This document shows positions 43,684 to 53,291 of a stretch of 64,000 bases of DNA, in pieces. The position numbers and the translations under genes were made by a program. Origin of the DNA: Marinobacter salarius (GTDB taxonomy: Bacteria > Pseudomonadota > Gammaproteobacteria > Pseudomonadales > Oleiphilaceae); contig NZ_CP136693.1 of NCBI RefSeq assembly GCF_032922745.1, positions 3,596,001 through 3,660,000 of the forward strand, written 5' to 3'. The notes under the pieces are model-generated. The model worked only from the letters and a program-made list of their open reading frames with translations. It did no database searches and was not told the DNA's origin. Every line of letters begins with the position of its first letter. Position 1 is the first letter of the stretch.

Positions 43684-46600
43684 TCAATCATAGACCAGTT
43701 CTACCGACTGGTCGCCTACAAGGTATTTCAACTCCAATAACAGGTCGTCATCGGGCTGCACGCGCCACGATTCACCCAGTTCGATACGGGTACTGGCATT
43801 ATCGCTACTGTATTCAATCCACACCGGGCTGCCTTCACAACGGAAGGGCCTGAGCGTGGAGTCCAGTTTATCCAGCAGGCCGTTCTGAAGCTGATCCGCG
43901 TGAATAGCGAGCTTGAGACCACGGCTGAACTGTTGCCGGGCCGTACCAACGTCCATCACCGAGCTGACGCGCATCTTCATCTGGCCGGAATAGTCATCAT
44001 GGCTGACCTGACCTTCCACCACAATGACCTGGTCGGACTGAAGCAACTCCCGATTCTCGAAAAAGGCCTCTGAAAACAAAGTAGCCTCAATGCGGGCACT
44101 GCGATCATCCAGAGTGATAAACGCCATGGTCGACCCTGTGCGGGTTTTCATGGAACGCTGCGCAACGACAAGGCCGGCAACACGCTGGGGCTGGCGAGCC
44201 GGTTTGAGATCAGCAATGGATGAGCGCACAAACCGCCGCACTTCTTTCTCGTATTCATCGAACGGATGGCCCGTCAGGTAAATGCCCAAGGTGTCTTTCT
44301 CCCCCTTGAGGCGCTCTTTCTTGGGCCATTCCCGCACATTCGCTACATCGGAGTAAGGGTCTCCGTCTTCCCCGCCCATCAGCATGTCGCCAAACATATC
44401 GGTCATGCCCACGGACTCGTTGCGGGATTGCTGGCCCGCCTGCTGGATGGCCTTGTCGATGCTGGCCATCAACTGGGCGCGCCCGGCGCCCAGCTTGTCC
44501 ATCGCGCCGGAGCGGATCAGGGCTTCCATGGCCCTCTTGTTCACTTTTTTCAGATCCACCCGGCGGCAAAAATCAAAAATATCCTGGTACGGCTCGCCGT
44601 CGGCGCGGCCGGCCTGAATGCTGCCAATTGGTCCTTCACCAAGCCCCTTGATAGCGCCCAGACCATACACGATGGCGCCATCGTCATTGACGGTAAAGGT
44701 GTATTCAGAGCGGCTGACGTCGGGCACCAGCAGCTCCAGCCCCATGCTGCGGCACTCCTCCACCAGCGTGACCACCTTGTCGGTGTTCTGCATATCCGCC
44801 GTGAGTACCGCCGCCATGAACTCAGCAGGATAATGGGCCTTCAGCCACAGGGTCTGATAGGAAACCAGTGCGTAGGCAGCCGAGTGGGACTTGTTGAAAC
44901 CATAGCCGGCAAACTTTTCAACCAGGTCGAAAATGTTTTCCGCCAGGGTTTTGTTGATGTCATTGTTTTCACAGCCGTCGAGAAAGAACTGCTTCTGTTT
45001 GGCCATTTCCTCGGGCTTTTTCTTACCCATGGCCCGGCGCAGCATGTCGGCGTTACCAAGACTGTAGCCGGCCATCACCTGGGCAATCTGCATGACCTGT
45101 TCCTGATACAGGATAACGCCATAGGTGGGCTCAAGAACGGGCTTCAACCCCTCATACTGATAATCCGGATGCGGGAATGACATGGGCTGCCTGCCATGCT
45201 TCCGGTCGATAAAGTCATCCACCATGCCCGACTGCAGTGGCCCCGGACGGAACAAGGCAACCAGGGCGATCATATCCTCCAGGGAGTCCGGTTGCAGGCG
45301 ACGGATCAGGTCTTTCATGCCACGGGATTCAAGCTGGAACACCGCTGTGGTTTCCGCCTTCTTGAGCATGTCGAACGATGGCACGTCGTCCAGCGGAATC
45401 TCATTAATGTCCAGAGCCGTCCCGCCCTGCCTCTCCAGGCGCGGGTTAATCATCTTCAGGGCCCAGTCGATGATGGTCAGGGTCCGCAGCCCCAGGAAGT
45501 CAAACTTCACCAGGCCGGCATCTTCCACATCGCCCTTGTCGAACTGGGTCACCAGGCTGCCGCCCTCGTCATCACAGTACAGCGGCGAGAAATCGGTAAT
45601 CTTGGTGGGTGCAATCACCACGCCGCCGGCGTGCTTACCGGCGTTTCGACATACACCCTCAAGTTTCAGGGCCATCTCCCAGATTTCCTGGGCTTCCTCG
45701 TCATTTTCCAGGAACTCGACGAGCTGTGGTTCCTGCTCCAGCGCCTTCTCCAGGGTCATGCCCGGCTCGAAGGGAATCATCTTGGAGAGTTTGTCCGCCA
45801 GCCCGTACGACTTGCCCTGAACCCGGGCAACGTCCCGCACAACCGCCTTGGCAGCCATGGTGCCGAAGGTAATGATCTGGGACACCGCCTCGCGGCCGTA
45901 TTTTTCCGCCACGTAGGCGATAACACGATCACGGCCTTCCATGCAGAAGTCGACGTCGAAGTCGGGCATCGAAACCCGTTCGGGGTTCAGGAAGCGCTCG
46001 AACAGCAGGTCGTATTCCAGAGGATCAAGATCGGTAATCAACTGGGCGTAAGCCACCAGGGAGCCAGCACCGGAACCCCGGCCAGGGCCTACCGGCACGC
46101 CGTTATTCTTGGCCCACTTGATGAAGTCCATAACGATCAGGAAGTACCCCGGGAACCCCATCTGGATAATGATATCCAGCTCGAAGTTCAGGCGCTTGTA
46201 GTAGGCCTCGCGCTTGGCATCGTATTCGGGGTCGTCCTTGCTGAGGGTTTTCGCCAGTCGCTCTTCCAGTCCCTCTTCCGACACCTTTCGGAAGTAGTCA
46301 TCCATGGTCATGCCATCGGGAATGGGGTAGTTCGGCAGGAAATACTCTCCCATACGCACCGGGACCGAGCAGCGCCGGGCAATTTCTACCGTGTTCTCGA
46401 CCGCCTCGGGGATATCAGAGAAAAGCTCAATCATTTCATCGGCGCTGCGCAGATACTGCTGGTCGCTGAAACGACGCTCCCGCCTCGGGTCGTCCAGGGT
46501 ACGGCTCTCGCCAATGCACACCCTTGCCTCATGGGCTTCGAAATCTTCGGCATGGAGGAAGTGGACATCGTTTGTCGCCACCACCGGGCAACCCAGCGCC

Positions 46601-47166
46601 TCCGCCAGCTCTACATTCAGGTGCAGACAGTCTTCATCCCCCGGTCGACCCGTGCGTTGCAGCTCCAGGTAAAACGACTCGGGGTAGAGGTTCATCCAGT
46701 ATTCGGCACGCTGTCTGGCAAGGTCCAGCTTGCCAGACATCAGTGCTTTGCCCACATCTCCCAGTCGCGATCCAGACAGGGCAATCAGCCCTTCAGTGCG
46801 GCTTTCCAGCCACTGGCGCTGGATAATTGGCTTACCGAACCGCTGCCCCTCTGTGTACCCCAGCGAGACCACTTCGGTCAGGTTCAGGTAGCCATCGTTG
46901 TTGCGGGCCAGCAGAGTGATACGAAACGGATTGTCGGGCTCGTCGGGATTTTCGACCCACAGGTCAGCGCCGATAATGGGCTTCACCCCAGCGCCCATGG
47001 CCGCCTTGTAGAAACGTACCAGGGAGCACATGTTGGACTGCTCCGTAAGCCCGACAGCGGGCATACCCAGTTCTGCAACACGACCGACCAGGGGTTTCAC
47101 GCGCACCAGGCCATCTACCATGGAGTATTCGGAATGCACGCGGAGGTGGACAAAGGTCTGTGACAT
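43684..47166 (-). CDS. dnaE: DNA polymerase III subunit alpha
   Basis: Replicative polymerase subunit, 1160 residues from the ATG at 47166 (MSQTFVHLRVHSEYSMVDG); the 18-codon upstream extension is rejected. N-terminal PHP domain, then the C-family polymerase palm with the catalytic Asp motif SMPDFDVDFCMEGRDRVI, GPGRGSGAGSLVAYA, YQEQVMQIAQVMAGYSLGNADMLRRAMGKK and FNKSHSAAYALVSYQTLWLK. The C-terminal HhH and OB-fold region includes KRAMEALIRSGAMDKLG and VVEGQVSHDDYSGQMKMRV, and a late clamp-binding-like TDMFGDML. Downstream comes accA, the conserved order. Confidence 0.98.
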   Translation of the reverse strand: MSQTFVHLRVHSEYSMVDGLVRVKPLVGRVAELGMPAVGLTEQSNMCSLVRFYKAAMGAGVKPIIGADLWVENPDEPDNPFRITLLARNNDGYLNLTEVVSLGYTEGQRFGKPIIQRQWLESRTEGLIALSGSRLGDVGKALMSGKLDLARQRAEYWMNLYPESFYLELQRTGRPGDEDCLHLNVELAEALGCPVVATNDVHFLHAEDFEAHEARVCIGESRTLDDPRRERRFSDQQYLRSADEMIELFSDIPEAVENTVEIARRCSVPVRMGEYFLPNYPIPDGMTMDDYFRKVSEEGLEERLAKTLSKDDPEYDAKREAYYKRLNFELDIIIQMGFPGYFLIVMDFIKWAKNNGVPVGPGRGSGAGSLVAYAQLITDLDPLEYDLLFERFLNPERVSMPDFDVDFCMEGRDRVIAYVAEKYGREAVSQIITFGTMAAKAVVRDVARVQGKSYGLADKLSKMIPFEPGMTLEKALEQEPQLVEFLENDEEAQEIWEMALKLEGVCRNAGKHAGGVVIAPTKITDFSPLYCDDEGGSLVTQFDKGDVEDAGLVKFDFLGLRTLTIIDWALKMINPRLERQGGTALDINEIPLDDVPSFDMLKKAETTAVFQLESRGMKDLIRRLQPDSLEDMIALVALFRPGPLQSGMVDDFIDRKHGRQPMSFPHPDYQYEGLKPVLEPTYGVILYQEQVMQIAQVMAGYSLGNADMLRRAMGKKKPEEMAKQKQFFLDGCENNDINKTLAENIFDLVEKFAGYGFNKSHSAAYALVSYQTLWLKAHYPAEFMAAVLTADMQNTDKVVTLVEECRSMGLELLVPDVSRSEYTFTVNDDGAIVYGLGAIKGLGEGPIGSIQAGRADGEPYQDIFDFCRRVDLKKVNKRAMEALIRSGAMDKLGAGRAQLMASIDKAIQQAGQQSRNESVGMTDMFGDMLMGGEDGDPYSDVANVREWPKKERLKGEKDTLGIYLTGHPFDEYEKEVRRFVRSSIADLKPARQPQRVAGLVVAQRSMKTRTGSTMAFITLDDRSARIEATLFSEAFFENRELLQSDQVIVVEGQVSHDDYSGQMKMRVSSVMDVGTARQQFSRGLKLAIHADQLQNGLLDKLDSTLRPFRCEGSPVWIEYSSDNASTRIELGESWRVQPDDDLLLELKYLVGDQSVELVYD

Positions 47167-47209
47167 AGCGTCGGAAATTTCCTGCAGGTTAATGGCGGTT
47201 CGGGCCAGG

Positions 47210-47659
47210 TCAGCGACCAATCAATTCTTTGATGTCTTCTTCAGTTTGCGGGCCGAAGCGGGCCTCAACGAGGTCTCCATCCGGATCCACAATAAACGTT
47301 GCGGGCAGGGCCACGGGGGTTTTCCAGCCAAACTTCGGCCCCGGATCCTCCGATAACATACTGTATTCAATGCCCATTTTCCGCCCCAGGTCGATCAGTT
47401 CCTGGCCACGAACATCATCAAAATTCACGCCCAGGACTATCACGGCACCCGCGCGGTCGATACTGTTCAGCTCTGGAATTTCCGCCAGGCACGGCTTGCA
47501 CCACTCGGCCCAGTAGTTGACCAACACCCAATGTCCCCGCAGGCTCTCCCAGTCGAGGACGGTTCCGTCGGGCTTTTCAAACTCATGGTTCTGACAGCCG
47601 ACCAGCGACAATGAGGCCAATATTATACCGATCCTGCATAACCCGGTGGAATAACGCAC
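47210..47659 (-). CDS. TlpA-like thioredoxin-fold lipoprotein
   Basis: 149-residue protein beginning at GTG (47659) with a short lipoprotein signal, CRIGIILASLSLVGC, giving a lipidated periplasmic protein. The thioredoxin fold has the active-site pair in WAEWCKPCLAEIPELN, the cis-Pro in TPVALPATFIVDPDG, and an AhpC/TlpA-type VLGVNFDDVRGQELI. It is probably a membrane-anchored disulfide reductase. Frames longer than this run into the divergent arsC gene and are rejected. It lies 43 bases before the dnaE start on the same strand. Confidence 0.86.
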   Translation of the reverse strand: MRYSTGLCRIGIILASLSLVGCQNHEFEKPDGTVLDWESLRGHWVLVNYWAEWCKPCLAEIPELNSIDRAGAVIVLGVNFDDVRGQELIDLGRKMGIEYSMLSEDPGPKFGWKTPVALPATFIVDPDGDLVEARFGPQTEEDIKELIGR

Positions 47660-47761
47660 CGTTGCAGGATACTTTGCAGGGTATTGCACAGGGTGCCCTC
47701 CTGTTAGACTACGGCGCTCAGACAAACTTGCGGTCAACCTGACCTGGGAAGAGGGAGAACC

Positions 47762-48115
47762 ATGACAGAACCGACCCGAATTTTCCACAATCCGCGCTGT
47801 TCAAAATCTCGGCAAACCCTTGAACTCCTTCGCGAACAAGGTGTTGAACCGGATATTATACGTTACCTGGAAACGCCACCGACAGAGCAAATTCTGGAAC
47901 AGATCCTTACTGCCCTGGACATCACTCCCAGGGAGCTGATGAGAACCGGGGAAAAGGAATACAAGGAACTGGGCCTGGACGACCCGGAACTTGGCCGTGA
48001 GATGCTGATCAAAGCAATGGTCGACACTCCGAAGCTGATCGAGCGCCCCATCGTAATCAGGGGTAACAAGGTGGCACTGGGCCGACCGCCCGAAAATGTC
48101 CTGAATATTCTCTAA
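47762..48115 (+). CDS. arsC: ArsC-family arsenate reductase (glutaredoxin-dependent type)
   Basis: 117-residue thioredoxin-fold protein. The active-site Cys is in IFHNPRCSKSRQTLELL. The Arg residues that bind the oxyanion in this class are matched by IIRYLETPP and by RPIVIRGNKVALGRPPENVL at the C-terminus. In this chromosomal setting (arsC-wrbA-DUF2069) the gene is not accompanied by arsR, arsB or acr3, so a general redox role is as likely as arsenate resistance. It is divergent from the TlpA-like gene. Confidence 0.9.
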   Translation: MTEPTRIFHNPRCSKSRQTLELLREQGVEPDIIRYLETPPTEQILEQILTALDITPRELMRTGEKEYKELGLDDPELGREMLIKAMVDTPKLIERPIVIRGNKVALGRPPENVLNIL

Positions 48116-48128
48116 CCGGAGATCTCCA

Positions 48129-48731
48129 ATGGCGACCCCCTCGCCCTATATCCTGGTGCTGTATTACAGCCGCACTGGGCAAACGGCCGAATTGGCCGCC
48201 CAGATTGCGCGGGGCGTATCCCGGGTGCAGGGTATGGATGCCAGGATTCGCACCGTGCCCAGCGTGTCGCCGAACACCGAGGCGTCCCTGCCAGCGGTAC
48301 CGGACGACGGCGCGCCCTACGCCAGCAAGGATGACCTTGCGAACTGTGCCGGCCTGGCCATCGGCAGCCCGACCCGGTTCGGCAACATGGCAGCACCGCT
48401 GAAGTACTTCCTCGACAGCACCGGCGACCTGTGGCTTAACGGAACCCTCAGCGGAAAGCCCGCTGGCGCGTTTACCTCCACTGGTAGCCTGCATGGCGGT
48501 CAGGAGAGCACCCTGCTGACGATGATGGTGCCACTGCTGCATCATGGAATGGTGCTGTGCGGTGTGCCCTATTCGGAAAGCGCGCTCAACGAGACCTCCG
48601 CCGGGGGTACGCCCTACGGCCCTTCCCACTGGGCCGGCACCGGAGAGCCACAGTCCGTGAACGACCACGAAAAAGCCATATGCCAGACGTTTGGCGAGCG
48701 CCTTGCGCGAATTGCCATGAAATTGCGCTAA
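48129..48731 (+). CDS. wrbA: NAD(P)H:quinone oxidoreductase, WrbA type
   Basis: Flavodoxin-like FMN enzyme of 200 residues that reduces quinones by two electrons. The FMN phosphate loop is VLYYSRTGQTAELAA. GLAIGSPTRFGNMAAPLKYFLDST and KPAGAFTSTGSLHGGQESTL are WrbA signatures, and YGPSHWAG completes the C-terminal binding site. It starts 13 bases after arsC with GGAGATCTCC before the ATG. Likely one transcript with arsC and the DUF2069 gene. Confidence 0.92.
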   Translation: MATPSPYILVLYYSRTGQTAELAAQIARGVSRVQGMDARIRTVPSVSPNTEASLPAVPDDGAPYASKDDLANCAGLAIGSPTRFGNMAAPLKYFLDSTGDLWLNGTLSGKPAGAFTSTGSLHGGQESTLLTMMVPLLHHGMVLCGVPYSESALNETSAGGTPYGPSHWAGTGEPQSVNDHEKAICQTFGERLARIAMKLR

Positions 48732-48764
48732 CCCCGGCGCCACTCAACGACAACGGATCACCGA

Positions 48765-49133
48765 ATGCTTCACAACCCCAAAGCCCGAATAACCGCCCGT
48801 CTGACCATCCTGCTTTATCTGGCCACCCTGGCGGCCCTGCTTATCAGCACCTTTTACCCCGCGCAGGTCGAGGGCGTCTCCGTCACGCTGATGCTCAGCG
48901 TAAAGCTGGTCCCGCTACTGGCCTTTGCCGTACCGGTGTTTCGAGGCCACAACCGCGGTTATATCTGGCTCAGTTTCGTGGTGATTTTCTATTTTACCCA
49001 ATACGTCGTATCGTCGTGGCTCAGCGAGGGCGCCATTACCCCTCTGATCATCGCGGTGCTGACCTTCCTGCTGTTTACTGTGGCCATGGTCCACCTTAAG
49101 GTGAACCGTCCGCAGCCCGTTACAGAAACCTGA
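48765..49133 (+). CDS. DUF2069 membrane protein
   Basis: 122-residue inner-membrane protein with four hydrophobic helices: LTILLYLATLAALLIST, VSVTLMLSVKLVPLLAFAVPVF, GYIWLSFVVIFYFTQYVV and TPLIIAVLTFLLFTVAMV. The pattern KAR-x-T at the start, RG(H)NRGYIWLSFV in the loop and FTQYVVSSWL are typical of DUF2069, whose members follow wrbA in many gammaproteobacteria. The function is unknown. Confidence 0.85.
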   Translation: MLHNPKARITARLTILLYLATLAALLISTFYPAQVEGVSVTLMLSVKLVPLLAFAVPVFRGHNRGYIWLSFVVIFYFTQYVVSSWLSEGAITPLIIAVLTFLLFTVAMVHLKVNRPQPVTET

Positions 49134-49146
49134 CAGGAAACGCATC

Positions 49147-50949
49147 ATGGCTGACAGCACTCATCCACCCGCGCCACATAGAAGTACCTTGACCCTGAGG
49201 GATATCTGCACGGCGCTGGTCACCGGTGGTGAGATCACCCAGGAGGATGCCGAACGGGTCCTTTCAGCCAATATTGGCATCCAGACAGGTAGTAGCGGGC
49301 CAGCCAGCCAGCGCCACCCATTGGAACTGGTCGCCAAGGCTGGGCTGGAAAGCCAGACAACCGGTCGCACGCTGGATCTGGACAGGCTGACCCAATGGCT
49401 GGCGGAGTGGGCAGAGCAACGCTATTACCACATTGACCCGCTAAAGATAGACACACCCGCGATTGCCCGGGTGATGTCCTATGCCTTTGCTCAGCGACAC
49501 GGCATTCTTGCGGTTGAAATCGGCGAGGATGAAGTGCTGATCGCCAGCACCGAGCCCTTCAAAAGTGACTGGGAAAGCAACCTGCGCCAGGCGGTCAGAA
49601 AAGACATCCGCCGCGTGGTCGCCAACCCCGAGGATATCCGCCGTTACACCGTCGAGTTCTATCAACTGGCGAGCTCCGTCAGCAAGGCCGGCGGCAACAA
49701 TACGGCCAATCCCGCCGGCGCCCAGAACTTCGAGCAACTGCTGGACCTTGGGGCCAGCGAACACCCGGATGCCAACGACCAGCATGTGGTCAAGATTGTT
49801 GACTGGCTGCTGCAATATGCCTTTGATCAACGCGCATCGGATATCCACATTGAACCTCGGCGCAATGTTACCCAGGTGCGCTTTCGCATCGACGGGGTGC
49901 TGCACAACGTCTACGAATTTCCTGACCAGGTCGGCATGGCCGTTACCAGCCGCCTGAAGATTCTCGGCAGGCTGAACGTGGCGGAAAAGCGCCGTCCCCA
50001 GGACGGCCGTATCAAAACCCGAAAGCCGGACAACAGCGAAGTGGAACTGCGACTGGCCACCATGCCAACGGCGTTTGGTGAAAAAATGGTGTTGCGGATT
50101 TTTGATCCGGAAGTGCTGTTGAAGTCCTACGAACAACTGGGATTTTCCAAGGAAGACCGGGAACGCTGGCACGCCATTACCGATCATCCCCACGGCATTG
50201 TTCTGGTCACCGGCCCTACCGGCTCTGGTAAGACCACCACCCTGTACTCAACCCTCAAGCAACTGGCCACTCCCGAGGTGAACATCTGCACCATCGAGGA
50301 CCCGATTGAGATGGTGGAGCCGGCCTTCAACCAGATGCAGGTTCAGACCAACATCGAACTGACCTTTGCCTCGGGCGTGCGGGCGCTGCTGCGACAGGAC
50401 CCGGACATCATCATGATTGGTGAAATCCGTGACCTGGAAACTGCAGAAATGGCGGTTCAGGCCGCCCTGACCGGGCACCTCGTGCTGTCCACCCTGCACA
50501 CCAACGACGCCCCCAGCGCCATTACCCGGTTGATGGAACTGGGCATCCCCCCCTACCTGATTCGTGCCACCGTGCTGGGCGTAATGGCGCAACGACTAAC
50601 CAGGACCCTGTGCCCCCACTGCAAGGCGCCAGGGCCGGTGGACGAGCAGGCCTGGCAAAGCCTGACCCGCCCCTGGAAAGCCTCCATGCCCAAGCAGGTC
50701 TACCACCCGGTTGGCTGCCTTGAGTGCCGGAACACCGGTTACTATGGTCGAGCCGGCGTGTATGAAATCATGCAACTGTCCGGCAACCTGATCCGGCAGA
50801 TTACCGAGCAGTGCGAGCTGGACCAACTGAGAGTGGATGCGTACAAGGATGGCATGAAATCCTTGCGGCTCAGTGGCGCGCAGAAAGTGGCCGCCGGCTC
50901 AACCACCGTCGAGGAAATCCTGCGGGTAACCCCCGAAAGCCAGCGTTGA
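49147..50949 (+). CDS. GspE/PulE/PilB-family ATPase (orphan)
   Basis: 600-residue secretion-type hexameric ATPase. The N-terminal MshEN-like region (about 1-150) is followed by the ATPase with RASDIHIEPRRNVTQVRFRIDG, Walker A VTGPTGSGKTTT (near residue 355), the Asp box TIEDPIEMVEPAFNQMQV and Walker B DPDIIMIGEIRDLETAEMAVQAALTGHL. The zinc tetracysteine is CPHCKAPGP then CLECRNTGYYGRAGVYEIM. No gsp, pil or msh partners are nearby. The gene follows the DUF2069 gene by 13 bases, which suggests it lost or never had a local assembly system. N-terminal c-di-GMP binding is possible for MshEN domains but not shown. Confidence 0.9.
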   Translation: MADSTHPPAPHRSTLTLRDICTALVTGGEITQEDAERVLSANIGIQTGSSGPASQRHPLELVAKAGLESQTTGRTLDLDRLTQWLAEWAEQRYYHIDPLKIDTPAIARVMSYAFAQRHGILAVEIGEDEVLIASTEPFKSDWESNLRQAVRKDIRRVVANPEDIRRYTVEFYQLASSVSKAGGNNTANPAGAQNFEQLLDLGASEHPDANDQHVVKIVDWLLQYAFDQRASDIHIEPRRNVTQVRFRIDGVLHNVYEFPDQVGMAVTSRLKILGRLNVAEKRRPQDGRIKTRKPDNSEVELRLATMPTAFGEKMVLRIFDPEVLLKSYEQLGFSKEDRERWHAITDHPHGIVLVTGPTGSGKTTTLYSTLKQLATPEVNICTIEDPIEMVEPAFNQMQVQTNIELTFASGVRALLRQDPDIIMIGEIRDLETAEMAVQAALTGHLVLSTLHTNDAPSAITRLMELGIPPYLIRATVLGVMAQRLTRTLCPHCKAPGPVDEQAWQSLTRPWKASMPKQVYHPVGCLECRNTGYYGRAGVYEIMQLSGNLIRQITEQCELDQLRVDAYKDGMKSLRLSGAQKVAAGSTTVEEILRVTPESQR

Positions 50950-50985
50950 TGTGCTCCCGGTCATCATGCCAGACATGGTTGAGCT

Positions 50986-52035
50986 CTACTGGGGAAGCGC
51001 TCCGCACTGGGTGAGCAACTGCCGCCAACGCTCTTTATGGGCCGTAATGGCGCGGGCCAGTTGCCCCCAGACACTGTCGGCATTGCCCGTTTCCAGATAA
51101 AGCCGATACCAACCACGAAAAGCAGACGGCATGGTCGCCGACTGCTGTGCGGCGAGCGTATCCAGCGGTTTAATCAGCGCCTCCCTCGCCTGCTCAATGC
51201 GGCCGAGATAGTCTTCAATGCCACCGCCGTAACCGTCGGTATAGATTTCTAGGAGCTCGCCGGGCGGCGCTTCAGACTCCGACCCCGAGCAAAGTGGTGC
51301 CCCTTCCACTCTCTTGACCAACAGGGCCGTTGCGTCGTCAAGCCGCGCTGTGATCAGCCGTGCGCTATTCAATAGCTGACCCGCACGATGTTCTGCCTGC
51401 CAGAGTTGATGCACACCACCTACATAATCCAACGACTCACTTGTGTTGCCGTCCAGCAGGCCCCTGACCGTATGGTTGACCCGTTTTACGCCGGAAGACA
51501 ACTCATCCAGAACCTTGTCATCGCCGCTCCCGGGATAATATCCCTGCGACAGGGTAAACAGACGCTCAATCTCTTCCACACCCCAGGTGGCGTTCCATAT
51601 CGCAATGGGGAGCGTTTCGGTTTTATGGGCGATGGCCTCTTCCAGTTTTTCCTGTATATCCTCACCATCGGTCTCCGAAATACAGGTCTCAGCGGCACGG
51701 ATAAACCGCATTTCATAACGCAATCGATTCAACGGTTGCATCACCCGCCCCATGACCGAGTTCCTTTCGCCGACCACGTACTGCAACTCGCACCCATAGA
51801 GGGACAGGAAATCGAGCATTCCCATGTCCAGATCCGGCATGTCGAGAACGCGCTCCCGTCGGCGCGGGATCTGGGGAACAGGGGCTATATCGGAGAGTTC
51901 GGGGCGCAGTTCCAGAGCATCGGCTACGCTCACAACGTACCCATCCATCATATCTGGAACACCGGAATCCGGCGCGCAGCCGGCAAGGTATAGGCACACC
52001 AAAGGCATTATCAGGCATCGAACGTCAGGCACCAT
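50986..52035 (-). CDS. DUF3080 lipoprotein
   Basis: 349-residue predicted lipoprotein with lipobox LYLAGC at about residues 15-20. The mature protein is mainly helical, contains LSLYGCELQYVVGERNSVMGRV and GWYRLYLETGNADSVWGQLARAI, and fits DUF3080, a family of unknown function common in Marinobacter-like bacteria. It follows mtnC by six bases on the same strand, so it is probably carried on the methionine-salvage transcript. It converges on the GspE-type gene. Confidence 0.75.
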   Translation of the reverse strand: MVPDVRCLIMPLVCLYLAGCAPDSGVPDMMDGYVVSVADALELRPELSDIAPVPQIPRRRERVLDMPDLDMGMLDFLSLYGCELQYVVGERNSVMGRVMQPLNRLRYEMRFIRAAETCISETDGEDIQEKLEEAIAHKTETLPIAIWNATWGVEEIERLFTLSQGYYPGSGDDKVLDELSSGVKRVNHTVRGLLDGNTSESLDYVGGVHQLWQAEHRAGQLLNSARLITARLDDATALLVKRVEGAPLCSGSESEAPPGELLEIYTDGYGGGIEDYLGRIEQAREALIKPLDTLAAQQSATMPSAFRGWYRLYLETGNADSVWGQLARAITAHKERWRQLLTQCGALPQ

Positions 52036-52041
52036 GGAGGG

Positions 52042-52734
52042 TCAACCCTGCTGCAGAAACCTGTCGACCCCTGCAAAGTCCGTAGCCACCGCCCGCTTCG
52101 TGTCCGGCAGATCTCCCTCACGCACAAGCCAGACCGTGCGCATGCCAGCGTCCTCAGCGGCCTTCAGTTCGGCCTCAACATCGGAGAGGAACAGCACCGT
52201 TCCGGGTTCGACACCCAATTCGTCGATGATGTTGCTGTAGGAAGTTGATTCCTTCTTACCGCCGATACGGGTATCGAAGTAACCGGAAAAGAATGGCGTT
52301 AAATCCCCGGCTTCGCTGAAACCGAAAATCAACTTCTGCGCCTTCACAGAACCGGAAGAATATACGAACAGCCGCAAACCTCGATCATGCCAGCGCTGCA
52401 AATACTCGGCAGCATCGTCGTAGATGTGCCCCCGGAAAGCACCCTGCTGGTAACCCTGCTCCCAGAGCATTCCCTGCAAGGCCTTCAAGGGTGTTTCCTT
52501 GCGATCTTCCCGAATCCAGGTATCCAGCACCTCAACAAGCCCATCGATATCCTCCCTGGCGACACCGGAGGTATGGGCAACGGCATCCAACTGCTCACGG
52601 ATTTCCGTATTGTCCGCCGCACCTTCCCGCACAAACTCGGCCATATGCTTCGCCGAGTAGGGAAACAAAACCTCATGCACAAAGGAAATCGAACTGGTGG
52701 TTCCCTCGATATCCGTCAGGATCACGCGGATCAT
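52042..52734 (-). CDS. mtnC: Acireductone synthase (enolase-phosphatase E1)
   Basis: HAD-superfamily bifunctional enzyme of the methionine salvage pathway that enolises and dephosphorylates 2,3-diketo-5-methylthiopentyl-1-phosphate. 230 residues. The HAD motif I is ILTDIEGTTSSISFVHEVLFP, motif II is the VYSSGSVKAQ segment, and motifs III/IV lie at KKESTSYSNIIDELG and VLFLSDVEAELKAAEDAGM. The ATG overlaps the mtnD stop by four bases. Confidence 0.95.
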   Translation of the reverse strand: MIRVILTDIEGTTSSISFVHEVLFPYSAKHMAEFVREGAADNTEIREQLDAVAHTSGVAREDIDGLVEVLDTWIREDRKETPLKALQGMLWEQGYQQGAFRGHIYDDAAEYLQRWHDRGLRLFVYSSGSVKAQKLIFGFSEAGDLTPFFSGYFDTRIGGKKESTSYSNIIDELGVEPGTVLFLSDVEAELKAAEDAGMRTVWLVREGDLPDTKRAVATDFAGVDRFLQQG

Positions 52735-53291
52735 CCAGCCGCTCCCGCCAGGCGCTCGTAACGCGGCAGCCGGCTGGCGATGTCTTCACCAGTGAAGTCC
52801 GCCACCCAGCCTTCCGGGTTGGTAAACAGGCGGATGCAGGTAAACGCCGGCTCCGGCCCCATATCAAACCAGTGGCGTGTGCCATCCGGCACGCTGATAA
52901 GGTCATTTTTCTGGCACAGAACGGCGTACACCTGGTCACCAAAATGCAGGTAAAACAGGCCCTGCCCGCGAACAAAGAAACGCACCTCGTCTTCGCTGTG
53001 CACATGCTCATCCAGAAATTTCTGGCGGAAAGCCTCTTTCTGGGGGTTATCCGGGTTCAGGCTGATGACATCCGCCGCCTGGAAGCCACATTCCGCCTTC
53101 AGCGCCTGGATCTCACCGGAATAGGCCTCAAGAATATCATCAGATGACGCATCCGCAGGCAAATCCCGGGTAGCCCATTGTTCAAAGCGCACGCCGTGCT
53201 CTGCCAACAGGTTAGCGATTTTGCCTGCGTCTTCGGTCACGACGCGGGGGGATTCGGGCACACTCTGGTCAAAAATACTCAAGGTTGTCAT
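52731..53291 (-). CDS. mtnD: Acireductone dioxygenase
   Basis: Cupin metalloenzyme (186 residues) that oxidises the acireductone to 2-keto-4-methylthiobutyrate and formate with Fe(II), or to methylthiopropionate, formate and CO with Ni(II). Metal ligands are in EHVHSEDEVRFFVRGQG (two His and a Glu), and the later His in VPDGTRHWFDMG. Four-base overlaps with mtnB upstream and mtnC downstream make a tight coupled trio. Confidence 0.96.
   Translation of the reverse strand: MTTLSIFDQSVPESPRVVTEDAGKIANLLAEHGVRFEQWATRDLPADASSDDILEAYSGEIQALKAECGFQAADVISLNPDNPQKEAFRQKFLDEHVHSEDEVRFFVRGQGLFYLHFGDQVYAVLCQKNDLISVPDGTRHWFDMGPEPAFTCIRLFTNPEGWVADFTGEDIASRLPRYERLAGAAG

Noticed and set aside
45196..47163. 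Long open frame on the plus strand opposite dnaE (655 codons)
   Set aside because: Codon-position shadow of the GC-rich dnaE gene; the product shows no recognisable domain and dnaE is certain.
47762..48115. arsC as part of an arsenic-resistance island
   Set aside because: No arsR, arsB, acr3 or mobile element nearby; the arsC-wrbA-DUF2069 order is a common core arrangement.
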